Positions 21,776 through 33,440 of a DNA stretch of 64,000 nucleotides are shown here, piece after piece. Origin of the DNA: Aphidius gifuensis. Its lineage: Eukaryota > Arthropoda > Insecta > Hymenoptera > Braconidae. The DNA lies in the NCBI RefSeq assembly GCF_014905175.1, contig NC_057790.1, positions 13,418,469-13,482,468 on the forward strand, written 5' to 3'. The stretch's first letter is position 1. Every line of letters starts with the position of its first letter. Both the position numbers and the translations under genes were made by a program. The notes below the pieces were generated by a model. The model did not search any database and had not been told where the DNA came from. It worked only from the letters and a program-made list of their open reading frames with translations.

Positions 21776-23372
21776 AGAATGGACACTAAGTCACGTCCCT
21801 CGCCATGGGAGCACATGGGAGCGCCGAGCGCCACGGGCCTGAATTGCGATGTTTCCAGCCAATGTTAAATAATATTTTCAATAATTAATTACAAAAAATT
21901 CAACCGATCAACATAAGAAAATAATTATACTACGGAAGCCGGGTAGGGACATTGAGTGCTTACGTGCAATCGTACGAACGCAAGCAGACAAACCGAAGTT
22001 TGCGTACTTGCAGTCGTACGATCGCAAGTACGCACGCAAGAAAAAATAATAAAAATCAGCGCGCGCATGGTTAATCCGCCACATTATTTATTATTATTAT
22101 GTTCCGCCAATAAACAATAATAAACATTGCTCCAAACCTATAGGAGTATACTCTAATATTGATATAAATTTAAATTTGTATAAATAAAAATATTGATTTC
22201 TTAATTTAAAAAATCTCATTAAAAACTTTTTTTAATTAATGCTGTAGCTAATATCTGCTCTATCTATGATTATACAATATTAATTATGGAAACAGATTAT
22301 GGTGGTGCTGGTATAATTGGAATTGGCAAGGTTGATTATGATAATGTAGTTGAAGACGAGAATAAACTATCGCCGAAATTATCACAGGAAAGGATTAAAT
22401 CAATGAATTCAATCTAGCATTCTTAACAGAGGAATAATTGTGATGAAAAAATTAGAAATAATTATAATTATCATCATTGTATACTGGCCACCTCAGACAA
22501 GTAGCTGAAAGATAATGTAATTGTATAATGAAATTATATAATATAATTGTAAATGAAAATAAATTTTTTATTATCAACTTTTATCAAAATTATCTAAAAA
22601 TACAACTCTTATTATGAATTTTTTTTTTTTACTTTTTAAAAATAAAAGTGACGTTTCATGCGTTACTTATAACTTATAAATACAATATCTTCACCATCTT
22701 TTTCTTAATATGAAAGACCAGTTGGATTTAAAATTACATTTAAAAAATCACTCAATTTTAGATGGCTGTTAACTTCTTTGAAGATAATGTCAATTTGTAT
22801 TGGTTGTGGCCACAAATAGCTTTCATCGTTCTTTACTGAAAAAAACAGATAATAAAATAATGTATACTAAATAATGAATAAATGATAGTTTTAAGCAATA
22901 GTATTTAAAGAAATATTGACTTACGGTGTAACTAAGTCACTGAGCTCATTTTTAAATAGTTTTGTGTTGAACTGTCTACCTAAAGAAGTTCAGATGTTGA
23001 AATGATTATGCATGGACACAGCTGTTGACAGCGTCTTAACAATATCCCAAGCACATACATTTATTATGATAATTTCCGTCAATCGTGAATTATTAAGTAT
23101 AAATATTGTATATTATCCAAATTGTTTTCACCGTCTTATCAATTTAAACAAAATAATTCGATAAACAATTATCACTGAATATGACAGACCATACACAAAC
23201 CATTTGTTTTGATTTGTTTATTAATAATAATAACAATATTAAATATAATATGGCGAATAATTCATGCGCGCGCCGATTTTTATTTTTTTCTCGCGTGCGT
23301 ACGTGCAATCGTACGATTGCAAGTACGCAAACTTTGGTGTTTTCTGTGTGCGTTCGTACGATTGCACGTAAG

Positions 23373-24440
23373 CAGTGATGGGTAACTGGTCGATTTTTGA
23401 GGTTTCATACACTTACAGTAAGATACTGTAAGATACTGTAAGAAACTGTAAGATACCTCTGACGCCATTTTGAACATTCTTATTGACTGTCGACTCGACA
23501 ATTAGTTCTTATTGCTCGATATATATTGGTACATGTAATTTATTTGTTATATAAATATATATAATATCAAGGAAAACCAGTTTTAAGGAATTAATGTGGC
23601 TTGAAACATAATTTTTTGGCAACATTAATTCCTTAGCGCCATCTTTTCCTTAGTTACTGCTTTTCCTCGGACATTTTCTATTTATATTAAATAAATAATA
23701 TACATGTCATTTTATTTTTTAAAAATAAAAATGTCCAAAAAATACATGTAAATTTATTTTTAAATAATACAAATGTCCAAGAAAAAGCAGTAGCTAAGAA
23801 AAGGATGTAGCTAAGGAATTAAGGTTGCCAAAAAATTATGTTTCAAGGAAATAATGTTGCTTAAATAGAATCTTATAACTCATTCTTTGCTATTATCTTT
23901 TTTTCTTTATTACTGCTTTTCCTTGGATCTTTTTGATTTTTTTCACAAATAAAATACATGTAAATTTATTTTTTAATGATACAAATGTCCAAGGAAAAGC
24001 AGTAGCTAAGAAAAAGATGTAGCTAAGAAATGAATGTTGCCAAAAAATTATGTTTTAAGGAATTAATGTTGCTTTAATTCTAAATAACTAATTTTTTAAA
24101 TAAATAAAAATCCCAAGGAAAAATAGTAGCTAAGGAAAAGATGGAGCTAAGGAATTACAGTTGCCAAAGAAATTCTTTTTTAAGCAACATTAATTCCTTA
24201 GCTACATCTTTTCCTTAGCTACTGCTTGTTTTTGGAATTTTTATTTATTTAATAAATGAATTACATGTATTTATCGGATAAAAAAAAATTGTAGCACGAA
24301 GGTTCCACTTTTATTCGTAGGAGGCGCTGGGAACGCAATGTAAGATACCTCGATGTATGAAACCGATGATGTAAGATACGGTATCTTACATGGTATCTTA
24401 CACATGTAAGATACCAAGGTATCTTACCTACCCAACACTG
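23373..24440. mobile_element. hAT-like element with GTAAGATACC motif arrays
   Basis: Perfect 8-bp duplication CACGTAAG (23365-23372, 24441-24448). The left end is CAGTGATGGGTAACTGG; the right end, inward, is CAGTGTTGGGTAGGTAAG. Subterminal motif GTAAGATACC is repeated on both sides and forms GATACGGTATC palindromes. The middle is a CTAAGGAA satellite segment. No transposase. Confidence 0.9.
23575..24235. repeat. CTAAGGAA satellite segment
   Basis: Imperfect inverted and direct copies of the TCCAAGGAAAAGCAGTAGC unit, carried inside the GTAAGATACC element. Confidence 0.85.
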
Positions 24441-24482
24441 CACGTAAGCACTCAATGTCCCTACCCGGCTTCCGTATTATAC

Positions 24483-24714
24483 CGTCGTATTCAGAATAAA
24501 AAGATCTAACTGTGTATGTACGAAATTTCAGAACATTCTCATTATATTTCAAAATGAAAGAGTGTTAGCTGCATAACCTCCTTAAGAAGGGGTATAAAAA
24601 AGAAGGGACATGTAGTGGAGGTGGAAATCCGCCATGAAAGAATATCCCTAATAAAAATAACAAAATATGTACATAAGCTGCCTCGGATGTACATATATAG
24701 TGCTGGGGCCTGCG
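24483..24714. other. Short unassigned segment
   Basis: Nothing recognised apart from AT-rich sequence. It may be part of the region upstream of ABCD3 before the hAT-like insertion. Confidence 0.3.
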
Positions 24715-24822
24715 TTCATGTCCAGCGTTGCCAACCATACCATAATTATGGTATGTTTACCATATTTTGATCTTCCATACCATATACCATAACGACTTTA
24801 CCATATACCATAATTTAGTTGT

Positions 24823-25092
24823 AATGCTGATAGTGAGAGAACTTTCAGTAAAATTAACTTGGCTAAAACAAAAATAAGAAATAAATTAGCTGTACCAACA
24901 ATGCGTGGAATATTATTAGCTAGTCAACATGTTATTTCCAATTGAAATTGCATTAAATTTAAGCCATCCAAAGAAATGCTTTCACGTATGACTACAAGTA
25001 CTTTATATTATAAACCAAATGTTAAAGAAAAAGAAAATTATATTAATGATGATGATGATGAGTTATCGGGAGTTTTGTTTGATACAAACTAA
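24823..25092 (+). pseudogene. hAT transposase C-terminal dimerisation tail (relic)
   Basis: In-frame translation gives NADSERTFS, KTKIRNKLAVPTMRGILL and, after a stop (24943-24945), FKPSKEMLSR, an acidic run and a natural end at 25090-25092. The A-x-x-ER-x-FS block followed by a K-x-R-N-x-L block is typical of the hAT C-terminal dimerisation region. The DDE catalytic part is absent. The same internal stop is present in the copy at 32041-32305, so the fragment was already dead when the element spread. Confidence 0.85.
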
Positions 25093-25129
25093 ATATTATA
25101 ATTAAAAAAAAAATTAAACAATATATATT

Positions 25130-25493
25130 GGGTGCATTCCTTTAATAAAAAATTTTTTTTCGTTTTGCAATTTCGCCCTGTAATACCGACTAAAACTAAA
25201 ACAGAAAAACGACAAAGTGATAAATTTCTATGCAATATTCCAGCCTTTACAGTTTACGATAATGTGTGGTATGAGCTATGTGACAATAACAAACAATCAC
25301 AACAAGTCAATTTTCTATTGATTTCAGTTTGATATAAACATTGAACAGTTATCCATCTAATAATTGAAGCCAAAAATAATGTCATGTGCCAGTACTGCCA
25401 CTACACGAAACAGCTTTTTCCTATAAAATTTTGGCCGGTATTACAGGGCGAAATTGCAAAACGAAAAAAAATTTTTTATTAAAGGAATGCACC
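25130..25493. mobile_element. MITE family C inside the hAT relic
   Basis: Complete family C element flanked by ATT on both sides. The sister hAT copy (near 31995-32020) has the uninterrupted AATATATATTGTTTTT site, showing a 3-bp ATT duplication. This fixes both the insertion and the family's duplication length. Confidence 0.93.
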
Positions 25494-25944
25494 CATTGTT
25501 TTTTAATTAAAAATATATTTTACATTAAAGAGTACTAAAATTCATATGATAAAAATTAAAAAAAATTAATATGAAAAATGTCATTATTAATAAATAATTA
25601 TATTAATAAAAATAAGTAAATATGAATAAATAAATAAATAATAAAAAAAAAAAATTAATTGCATGGTTTCATTTAATTTATTTCAATAAAAAATTTAAAA
25701 TTTCCTTTTTTACCATAATGGTATCCATTTTACCATATTTTCCCCTCCTTCATACCATATTGCTGTTTTTAGAGTTGGCAACGCTGTTCATGTCAGTTCA
25801 TGTGAGTTCATGTTGAAAGTTTGCAACTGCGAGTGTAACATACAGTAACATAGATACACATAGTATACAATCTCTAAATTCTAAAACTTCAAATTTATAA
25901 TTATCAATAATTTTTAATTAGTATTTAGAAAAAGAAATTCGAAT

Positions 25945-28900
25945 ATGGCACCGGCAATAAGTAAATTTGTAACGAAACAAAACATTGCCGGAGCATTTGC
26001 AATAACAACTTTGATATGGTGGCTTAAAAGAAAAAGAACAAGAAGGATACCTAAATCGAGGTGATTATTAAAAACGTCATTATTTTTGGGCTTAAAGTTG
26101 CCTAATTACTGTTAATATTACAGAGCATTGTGGCCGACCAATAATGTTCAATATGTCATCAATGAGGTATGATTATGTGTTTTAATTTTAAATAAAAAAA
26201 AAAAGAAAAATACAAAATTTATATAGTCATATGTTTTATGATGAAAAAATTTCTTTTTACTGTAGCAACAAAAGCCAAAGTCTCCATCCAGAGCTCATGT
26301 TGATGCTGCATTTTTCCGTCAACTCAAACAACTACTGGTTATTGGAATTCCAAGTCTTTTTTCACTTGAAGCTGGCTTTGTTATTCTCGTAGCAGGATCT
26401 CTCGTCGCAAGATCATTATGTGATATTTGGATGATTCGAATGAGTACACTCATCGAAGGGTAAAATAAATGATGGCTTATAAATACATATATATATATAT
26501 GTATGTTTTTTTTTTCCCTCAACAGCATGTATGTAATAATTTTTTTTCAGGACAATCATTAATATGGATCGTCAATTATTCAAAAAATTATTAATCCATT
26601 TTTCGGCTGCATTACCTGTGGTATGTTTTAAAGCTGAATTTTTTTCTAATCCACGATTTCTTTATTTTTCATGACAATAATAGATATGTTATTAAATTTA
26701 AAATATTATTTAGATAGCCATCATCAATAACATTCTCAAGTATAGCATTGGGGAAACAAAACTTCGATTAAGAACTAATATTACTCGATATTTATTGGAT
26801 CAGTATTTAAAGTGAGTTTTAATTATTGATGAAAATAGCAGAAAAATAGAAGAATTTTACTTAAAAAAAAAAAAAAAACTTATTTGTTGATAGTGTTTAC
26901 CTTGTAGAGATAAAATATTTGGAGAGGGAGTAGAATTTTAATGTATTTAAATTGGCAAGCAGATAAGATAATTTTTTTTTTTTCTTTTCATTTTTATAAT
27001 TTCAGTTTTCAATCAATTTCAAAATTATTTTACATAATTATTCTACTTATCTGAAAAGAAATTAATGAGTTTTAACTATTTTTTTTTTTTTCATTGATTT
27101 TTGAGGTTTCAAATCCACTCTAAAATCAAATTTTTTTGCCTGAAAATGTTAAAAATAGTTCAAAAATGATTTATGTTTTTCATTTCCCTTTAAAAATATG
27201 CAATGTCATTATTAAACATTCTAGTCTAAAGTCCATAATATCATTTATCCGATTGGTCTACTCAATAAAGAATTTATACAACTGTGTTAAGCATGACGTG
27301 TAAAATATCAGAAATCTACATTCATACATTTAATTACATTTTAAATGATTTTAATAAAATTTAAATAATTTAATATTGTTAAATTAATTATAATATTAAT
27401 TTTACTGTGATGATTGTTTTGTTGAATTTATTTGATGTTTTATTTTATTAGAGGATTCACTTACTATAAAATGACAAATTTGGATACCCGTATCGCCAAT
27501 CCAGATCAATTATTGACAACTGATATTGATAAATTTTGTGACAGCTGTACTGATTTGTACAGCAACATTGCCAAACCAATTTTAGATATTGCAATCTATG
27601 CTTACAGATTAACTTCGAGCTTGGGTGGAAAAGTATAATTTTCATATAATATTATTAATTTTTTATTTTCAATAACTATGGAAATATTTTTATTCTAAAA
27701 TAAATAATTTTTGTTTATTTTTAGACTCCTCTTCTTATGATATCGTATCTCATTGTAGCTGGTAGTTTCTTAACGCACATACGAAAACCAATAGCTTCAA
27801 TGACTGTCAAAGAACAACGTCTTGAAGGTGAATATAGGCATATTAATTCACGTTTAATTACAAACTCTGAAGAAATTGCATTCTATCGGGGTAATAATAG
27901 AGAAAAGTTAACTCTACTCTATAGTTTTTATAAACTCGTAAGTTACTGAAAAATATTTGACATTTTTGACTAAATTTAGTAGTAAATGAACAATCACCAA
28001 CGACATCTAAAAAAAATTAAAATTCAGGTAACTCATCTTCGTGGACTTTTAGAATTCAAAGTAGCCATGGGTGTGATTGATAATTTTATAGGAAAATGTA
28101 TGTATTAAATGAAAAAATATCTTTTGAAAAAATCAAAGGATAATATTTATAGAATTTTTTTTTTGTTTATAGATGCTGCAACCGTAGTTGGATTTTATGC
28201 TGTGAGTATACCATTCTTCCAAAAAAATCATTCACATTTATCAGGTCCAACAGATCATCGTTTCAAGAATTATTATGAAAATGGTCGAATGCTGATAAAA
28301 ATGGCTGAAGCAATTGGTCGACTTGTGCTTGCTGGTCGTGAAATGACAAGATTAGCTGGTTTTACAGCACGTGTTACAGAAATAAGAAAAGTTCTTGATG
28401 ATTTAAATGATGGAAAGTACGAAAGAACAATGATGGTTGATTTGAAGACTTCGTCAATTGGTAAACCTGGACAGGGTAAAATTATTGCCAAAGATAATAT
28501 AATCAGTTTTAATGATGTGCCTCTAGTAACACCAAATGGTGATATTCTTATTGAAAAGTTGAGCTTTGAAGTTAAATCAGGAATGAATGTTCTCGTTTGT
28601 GGACCTAATGGTTGTGGTAAAAGTTCACTATTTCGTGTACTTGGCGAGGTTCGTTTTCTAATTATTGAGTTTATGTAAAATCAGTAAAACATTTTTTCTA
28701 GATTTTTATTAATTAATATTTATTTTTTAATAACAGCTGTGGCCATTGTGGGGTGGACAGTTGACTAAACCGCCTAGTGGAAAATTATTCTATATTCCTC
28801 AACGACCGTACATGACCTTGGGAACGTTACGTGATCAAGTTATTTATCCACATACTCAAGATGAAATGTTGCGACGTGGTCATGCCAAAGATAAAGATCT

Positions 28901-29407
28901 TCAAGAGTTATTGGACCACGTTCAGCTTGGTCACTTGCTGGAAAGAGAAAATAGCTGGGACACTGTTGCTGACTGGATGGATATATTATCTGGGGGAGAG
29001 AAACAACGAATTGCTGTATTTATCAGACTCAATATTTTCATACAATTACTTAATTTTATTTAACTGAACTTTGATGAATTTTAGATGGCAAGATTATTTT
29101 ATCACAAGCCCCAATTCGCGATTCTTGATGAATGCACCAGTGCAGTTAGTGTTGATGTTGAAGATTCAATGTATAGTTATTGTCGACAAGCAAATATTAC
29201 ATTATTTACTGTGTCACACAGACGATCTTTATGGAAACACCATGAGGTAAATTTTTTTCCTACAATACGCTTTGTATAATTTATCATAGAGAATAAATTA
29301 CTTATTTATTTATATGTTTTGCAATACAGTATTATCTACTCATGGATGGTCGAGGCTCTTATGTTTTCAAACGAATTGAAACTGATACAGAAGAATTCGG
29401 ATCATAA
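25945..29407 (+). CDS. ABCD3: ABCD3/PMP70-type peroxisomal half ABC transporter
   Basis: Twelve exons join in frame: 25945-26060, 26124-26166, 26266-26459, 26551-26620, 26714-26811, 27452-27632, 27725-27937, 28028-28097, 28173-28648, 28737-29015, 29085-29246, 29330-29407. All introns are GT-AG; the longest is 640 bp. The product is 659 aa, the usual length of animal PMP70. The N-terminal half is the membrane domain, with the conserved NSRLITNSEEIAFY motif at residues 275-288. The nucleotide-binding half has Walker A GPNGCGKSS (472-480), signature LSGGEKQR (571-578), Walker B FAILDE (591-596) and the H-loop His625. Known family role: a homodimeric ATP-driven importer of branched-chain and other acyl-CoAs into peroxisomes. 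The start ATG fits the family N-terminus (MAPAISKFVTKQN). All key residues look intact. This is the only recognised host gene in the window, surrounded by transposons on both sides. Confidence 0.97.
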
Positions 29408-29551
29408 ATATTTGTCAACTTTGAAAAATTTCATTCCTATATTTTTTATTCATTTATAAAAATTTTACGAGTTATATCGAAGAACATATTCTAATTTTCC
29501 TTTCTATTGCTGTATATTAAAGTTTATTTCAACTTGTGTAAATGATAACAA

Positions 29552-29557
29552 AATAAA
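29552..29557 (+). terminator. Candidate ABCD3 polyadenylation signal
   Basis: AATAAA about 145 bp past the stop codon; another AATAAA lies near 29581. Which is used cannot be told from sequence. Confidence 0.5.
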
Positions 29558-29677
29558 AAAATGTCATGTTATATGCATGCAAATAAATGTATGTTACACA
29601 AGCGAAAAAAGAATTCCATATTATCTTGACCCACGGATTCGGGTAGTTTAATCGAGGAGCCATTCATACCATGATTT

Positions 29678-29850
29678 AGTGGCACCACGACTACAAATGT
29701 AGTTTCAATGAAGTCAAAATGTAATCGAAACGTACTTAGTCAAAATGACTGTGACTACGATTGACTACATAAGAATACATGCAGCTGTTGACAACAAATG
29801 ACTACAGTTGAAAAAACTTGTGACTACATATGACTACGTTTTGACTACAC
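29678..29850. repeat. TTGACTAC motif array
   Basis: About ten copies of GACTAC, TTGACTACA or the complement TGTAGTCA, directly preceding a hairpin MITE. It has the same style of short-motif array as the subterminal arrays elsewhere, but I could not define its ends. Confidence 0.65.
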
Positions 29851-30012
29851 TACAGTTGAGCTTGCCAATGTTAATTTCGGGGTAAAGCCAAACACATATA
29901 AACATGAAGCGTCCGTGAGGCTTGAAAAAACCGAATTCGAACCGAACGCAAAGGAACGATCCTTCATGTGTTAGTCTTAACCCCGAAATTAACATTGGCA
30001 AGCTCAACTGTA
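29851..30012. mobile_element. MITE with TACAGTTGAGC ends
   Basis: 162 bp; the left TACAGTTGAGCTTGCCAATG is mirrored by CATTGGCAAGCTCAACTGTA at the right, with TTAATTTCGGGG inside. The loop is about 90 bp. It lies about 440 bp downstream of the ABCD3 stop. Confidence 0.88.
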
Positions 30013-30508
30013 CAGCTTAATCAAAAGAATTTAATGAAAATAATAATTAAAGTCAATCATTTTTTTCAACACTGATAAATTTTAAACATGAACTTTTTGA
30101 TTTATCATTGAAAATTAATTGTTACAATAAGAATTATATACTTATATAAAATTTAGATGAAAAGAAATTCTAATATCGAATTCAATTTATCTTTTTGGTA
30201 ATTATGAATTTATCAATATAAAAATTGCTGTTCATAAAATAAAATTTCTCAGCCATAATCAAATTATATCAGATACCTGATAAATTTAATTATTTACTCG
30301 ATTTAATTATTCATCTTTTATTGTCGAAATTCTATTTTTTAACCTGATCTTAATTCTATAATTAAGCTAACTTATTTAAATAAATTTTAATTTATCATGT
30401 CATATGTAAGTGTTTGTGTGGATGATTTGCTTCTAAAAGCAACGGCCAACGACCGTAGTGTGGAGCGCCCTCGTGGTAGAATACCATCAATCACTTGTTG
30501 ATACATAT
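30013..30508. other. AT-rich intergenic stretch
   Basis: No gene, array or repeat recognised. Confidence 0.5.
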
Positions 30509-31654
30509 AAGGCGTGTGGCCACCACTGAAATATAATAAAACTGGAAGGTGGACTCCTATGCTTAGCCAATGCACGGAGTGTCGCCAGAGATAGCAATTA
30601 GTGATGTGCAAATACCGGTATTTTATTTTTGATACCAAATACGGTACAAAATACGGTATTGATACGGTAATTTACCATTCAATACCGTATCAATAATCTG
30701 TATGTAAAAATACGGTATCAGTGAAATTTTCGATACCAATACGGTATTTACAACTATAGAGATGTTACTCATGGTATTGAAAAATAAAAAATATATGAAC
30801 ATAACTTGATTTTATTGTATAAATAAAAATAAATACATACGAAGTTATAGATGATAAATAAATTCAATAAATAAATTCAGTAAATAAATTATATAACAAA
30901 ATTGAAATCTTAAAAAAAAAAATGTTTGTCCTTAAACAAATAAGGTTTTTTTTGAATAAAAAAGTTAGTATTATTGGAAGACGTATTTATATTAATAAAT
31001 ATTCATTGCACTTAAAATGTTTCTTGGTTATTATATCGACTTTTGAAATAATACAAAATACAATGTCAATGTGGAATGTGCAATATAATAAAAACAGCTG
31101 AGCAACTGACATTTGACAATAAAATAAAATATCAAATATGGCCGCTATTAATGACCAGCGCCACGGTTAATAATTTAGAAATTATATGAAAAATTTTTTT
31201 GCTGGTATTAAAACAGAAAATACCGTATTTTCACCTATATAGTTGTAAAAATACCGTATCGAAAATTTTACTCGTATTTTACGGTATTTACATGGAAAAA
31301 TCGGTAAAAGGCATATTGGTATGGTATTTCAATTTGATACCAAATACCGTATTTTACCGTATTTAATACCGGTAAAATACCAAATACCGTATCAGTCGAC
31401 ATCACTAATAGCAATATATTGGTTGGCTTTCCCTCTCACTCACGCATGCGCACATTAAATCTTGTACAGTCAACGTCAAAACAAACAAGTACTACACGGT
31501 ATAAAAGTTACATTATATTTCAGTAGTCTCAACCAATTATAGTTGACGTGACTGTACCGACAAGGACAACAGGCCAACCATTGAGTTTCTCTCTCGGCGA
31601 CACAAAGTTCGGCTTCCAGTTTTATTATATTTCAGTGGTGGCCACTAGCGGCTT
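30509..31654. mobile_element. Element with AAGGCGTGTGGCCACCACTG end, interrupted
   Basis: The left arm GGCCACCACTGAAATATAAT continues AAAACTGGAAG; the right arm mirrors it and ends GGCCACTAGCGGCTTG. The outer 15 bp match MITE family G. A hAT-like element occupies 30599-31407. Remaining sequence is short and non-coding. Confidence 0.75.
30599..31407. mobile_element. hAT-like element with AATACGGTATT motif arrays
   Basis: 809 bp flanked by perfect 8-bp duplication ATAGCAAT (30591-30598, 31408-31415). Ends TAGTGATGTGCAAATACC and, inward from the right, TAGTGATGTCGACTGATACG. Arrays of ATACGGTATT and ATACCGTATT fill about 150 bp at each side. The middle is AT-rich with no transposase. Confidence 0.9.
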
Positions 31655-31655
31655 G

Positions 31656-31709
31656 TAGAGTGGGTATAAGCAGAGTGAAGCCACCGCCCAGGCGCCCAGA
31701 TAACCACAT
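31656..31709. mobile_element. TAGAGTGGG element, left end fragment
   Basis: Starts TAGAGTGGGTATAAGCAGAG as in the complete MITE at 4452, then CGCCCAGATAACCACAT. The mirror-image GTGGTTATCTGGGCG and a TAGAGTGGG right end occur at 44455-44627. Either one element was opened by the 12.7 kb in between or these are two fragments. Confidence 0.55.
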
Positions 31710-31714
31710 ACCAA

Positions 31715-32375
31715 CAGCGTTGCCAACTCTAAAAACAGCAATATGGTATGAAGTAGGGGAAAATATGGTAAAATGGATACCATTATGGTAAAAAAGGAAA
31801 TTTTGAATTTTTTATTGAAATAAATTAAATGAAACCATGCAATTAATTTTTTTTTTTTATTATTTATTTATTTAGTCATATTTACTTATTTTTATTAATA
31901 TAATTATTTATTAATAATGACATTTTTCATATTAATTTTTTTTATCTTTTATCATATGAATTTTAGTACTTTTTAATGTAAAATATATTTTTAATTAAAA
32001 AACAATATATATTGTTTAATTTTTTTTTTAATTAAAATATTTAGTTTGTATCAAACGAAACTCCCGATAACTCATCATCATCATCATTAATATAATTTTC
32101 TTTAACATTTGGTTTATCATATAAAGTACTTGTAGTCATACGTGAAAGCATTTCTTTGGATTGCTTAAATTTAATGCAATTTCAATTGGAAATAACATGT
32201 TGACTAGCTAATAATATTCCACGCATTGTTGGTACAGCTAATTTATTTCTTATTTTCGTTTTAGCCAAGTTAATTTTACTGAAAGTTCTCTCACTATCAG
32301 CATTACAACTAAATTATGGTATATGGTAAAGTCGTTATGGTATATGGTACGGAAGATCAAAATATGGTAAACATG
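31715..32375. mobile_element. hAT relic with ACCATA motifs, second copy, 3'-truncated
   Basis: The inverted counterpart of 24723-25786, without the family C MITE. It starts CAGCGTTGCCAACTC and contains the same dead hAT tail. The far terminus is replaced at about 32376 by CTAAGGAA satellite, so the terminal repeat and target duplication on that side are missing. Confidence 0.88.
32041..32305 (-). pseudogene. hAT transposase C-terminal tail (relic, second copy)
   Basis: Minus-strand translation repeats NADSERTFSKINLAKTK and the same premature stop as at 24823-25092. Differences between the copies are few, pointing to spread of a non-autonomous element. Confidence 0.82.
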
Positions 32376-32377
32376 CC

Positions 32378-32704
32378 AAAGTATTATGTTTCAAGGAAAT
32401 AATTCCTTAGTCACATCAATTCCTTATACCTACTGCTTTTCCTTGGACATTTTTTATTTATTTTATAAATAAAATACATGTAAATTTATTTTTTAAAAAT
32501 ACAAATTTCCAAGGGAAAGCAGTAGCTAAGGAAAAGATGTAGCTAAGGAATTGAGGCTGCCAAAGAATTATGTTTCAAGGAAATAATTCCTTAGTCACAT
32601 TAATTCCTTAGCTACTGCTTTTCCTTGAACATTTTCTATTTAGTTTATAAATAAAATACATGTAAATTTATTTTCCAAAAATACAAATGTCCAAGGAAAA
32701 GCAG
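32378..32704. repeat. CTAAGGAA satellite, left of the 7.4-kb transposon
   Basis: Nearly two units of the satellite at 40107-43960. The last bases AAGGAAAAGCAGTA continue as TAGCTAAGG after the transposon at 40105, so the array was split by that insertion. Confidence 0.9.
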
Positions 32705-32706
32705 TA

Positions 32707-33010
32707 CCCTGGTGGAAAAAATATCCCGCCATATCCCGCCATATCCCGCCAATATCCCGCCATATCCCGCCAATATCCCGTAATTGACCCATTGGTGGGT
32801 TATGTATCCCGTCAATATCCCGCAACAATATATTGGCGGGTTATAAATCCCGCCACAAAATTTTGGCGGGTTATAAATCCTGCCACAAAATTTTGGCGGG
32901 TTATTTATCCCGCCGACATCCCGCCACAAAATATTGTCAGATTATGTATCCCGCCAACAACCCGCCAATATGCCGTCACAAAACACTGGTGTATGTATAC
33001 CCCGCCACAA
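32707..33010. repeat. Left subterminal ATATCCCGCC array of the 7.4-kb transposon
   Basis: Begins with several tandem ATATCCCGCC copies, then units in which GGCGGGTTATAAATCCCGCC forms a palindrome separated by ACAAAATTTT. The unit is GC-rich in an AT-rich context. Candidate binding region for the element's own proteins. Confidence 0.85.
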
Positions 33011-33088
33011 AATATTTTTCTCTAAAAATGCGTAAATGAAATACAAGGAGTGCGTTCCAACACTCAACACCAAAGAGTAACACTACAA

Positions 33089-33440
33089 CCCTGGTAAAAA
33101 TTCTCTCCGGATTTCTCCGGACTTACTCTAAATTCCTTTGGATTTCTACGTAATTGAGACTACCGGAGATATTTACAGAGTAATCTCCAGACTATTTTCA
33201 TAATATCTCCGGATATTTTTCGGAATTTTTGCTTGAAAAAAACAAATAAAAAAAAATCGAAAAATCAATAAAAAAACTAGAAATTAGAGTTTACATACGA
33301 AAAATGAAAGAAATCCGGAGAAAATCCGAAAAAACTCCGGAATAATATCTCTGATAGTTTCAATTGCGTAAAAAATCCGGAATCGGTCCAGAGAAATTCG
33401 GAGAAATTCGGAGAAAATTCGGAGAGATTATTTTTCAGGG
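33089..33440. mobile_element. CCCTGG-ended element with CTCCGGA motif, nested
   Basis: 352 bp; left end CCCTGGTAAAAATTCTCTCC, right end inward CCCTGAAAAATAATCTCTCC. Flanked by AA on both sides (33087-33088, 33441-33442). Repeated CTCCGGATTT and TTCGGAGAAA words. It sits between the left array and the transposase stop of the 7.4-kb element. Non-coding. Confidence 0.85.

Larger units (their letters stand above)
10312..21847. mobile_element. Outermost shell of an 11.5-kb nested transposon block
   Basis: GCAATTCAGGCCCGTGGC (10312) is mirrored by GCCACGGGCCTGAATTGC (21830-21847). Further in, TTTCGTCTAGTTTTGCC (about 10420) is mirrored by GGCAAAACTAGACGAAA (about 21035). I infer one old element opened by successive insertions: CTAAG-type arrays, the CCCGGG elements, a family C MITE, a 377-bp element and family B MITEs. 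The arms are imperfect, so the shell could be two related fragments. Confidence 0.6.
21931..24476. mobile_element. Element with TACGGAAGCCGGG ends and CGTACG motif
   Basis: Ends TACGGAAGCCGGGTAGGG and mirror, flanked by TTATAC on both sides (21925-21930, 24477-24482). Subterminal GTGCAATCGTACGAACGC words repeat on each side and are palindromic around CGTACG. A hAT-like element (23373-24440) is inserted in its right arm. The rest of the interior (22100-23280) is AT-rich with no gene seen. Confidence 0.8.
24723..25786. mobile_element. hAT element relic with ACCATA motif ends
   Basis: Perfect 8-bp duplication TTCATGTC (24715-24722, 25787-25794). Ends CAGCGTTGCCAAC and GTTGGCAACGCTG. Subterminal arrays of ACCATA form TACCATAATTATGGTA palindromes. 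It contains a dead hAT transposase tail and, in its right half, a family C MITE. A second copy lies at 31715-32375 in opposite orientation. It ends about 160 bp before the ABCD3 start codon, so it could affect that promoter. Confidence 0.92.

Noticed and set aside
32645..33039. Open frames with NPATKFWRVI repeats near the transposon's left end
   Set aside because: Translations of the CCCGCC subterminal array, overlapping on opposite strands.
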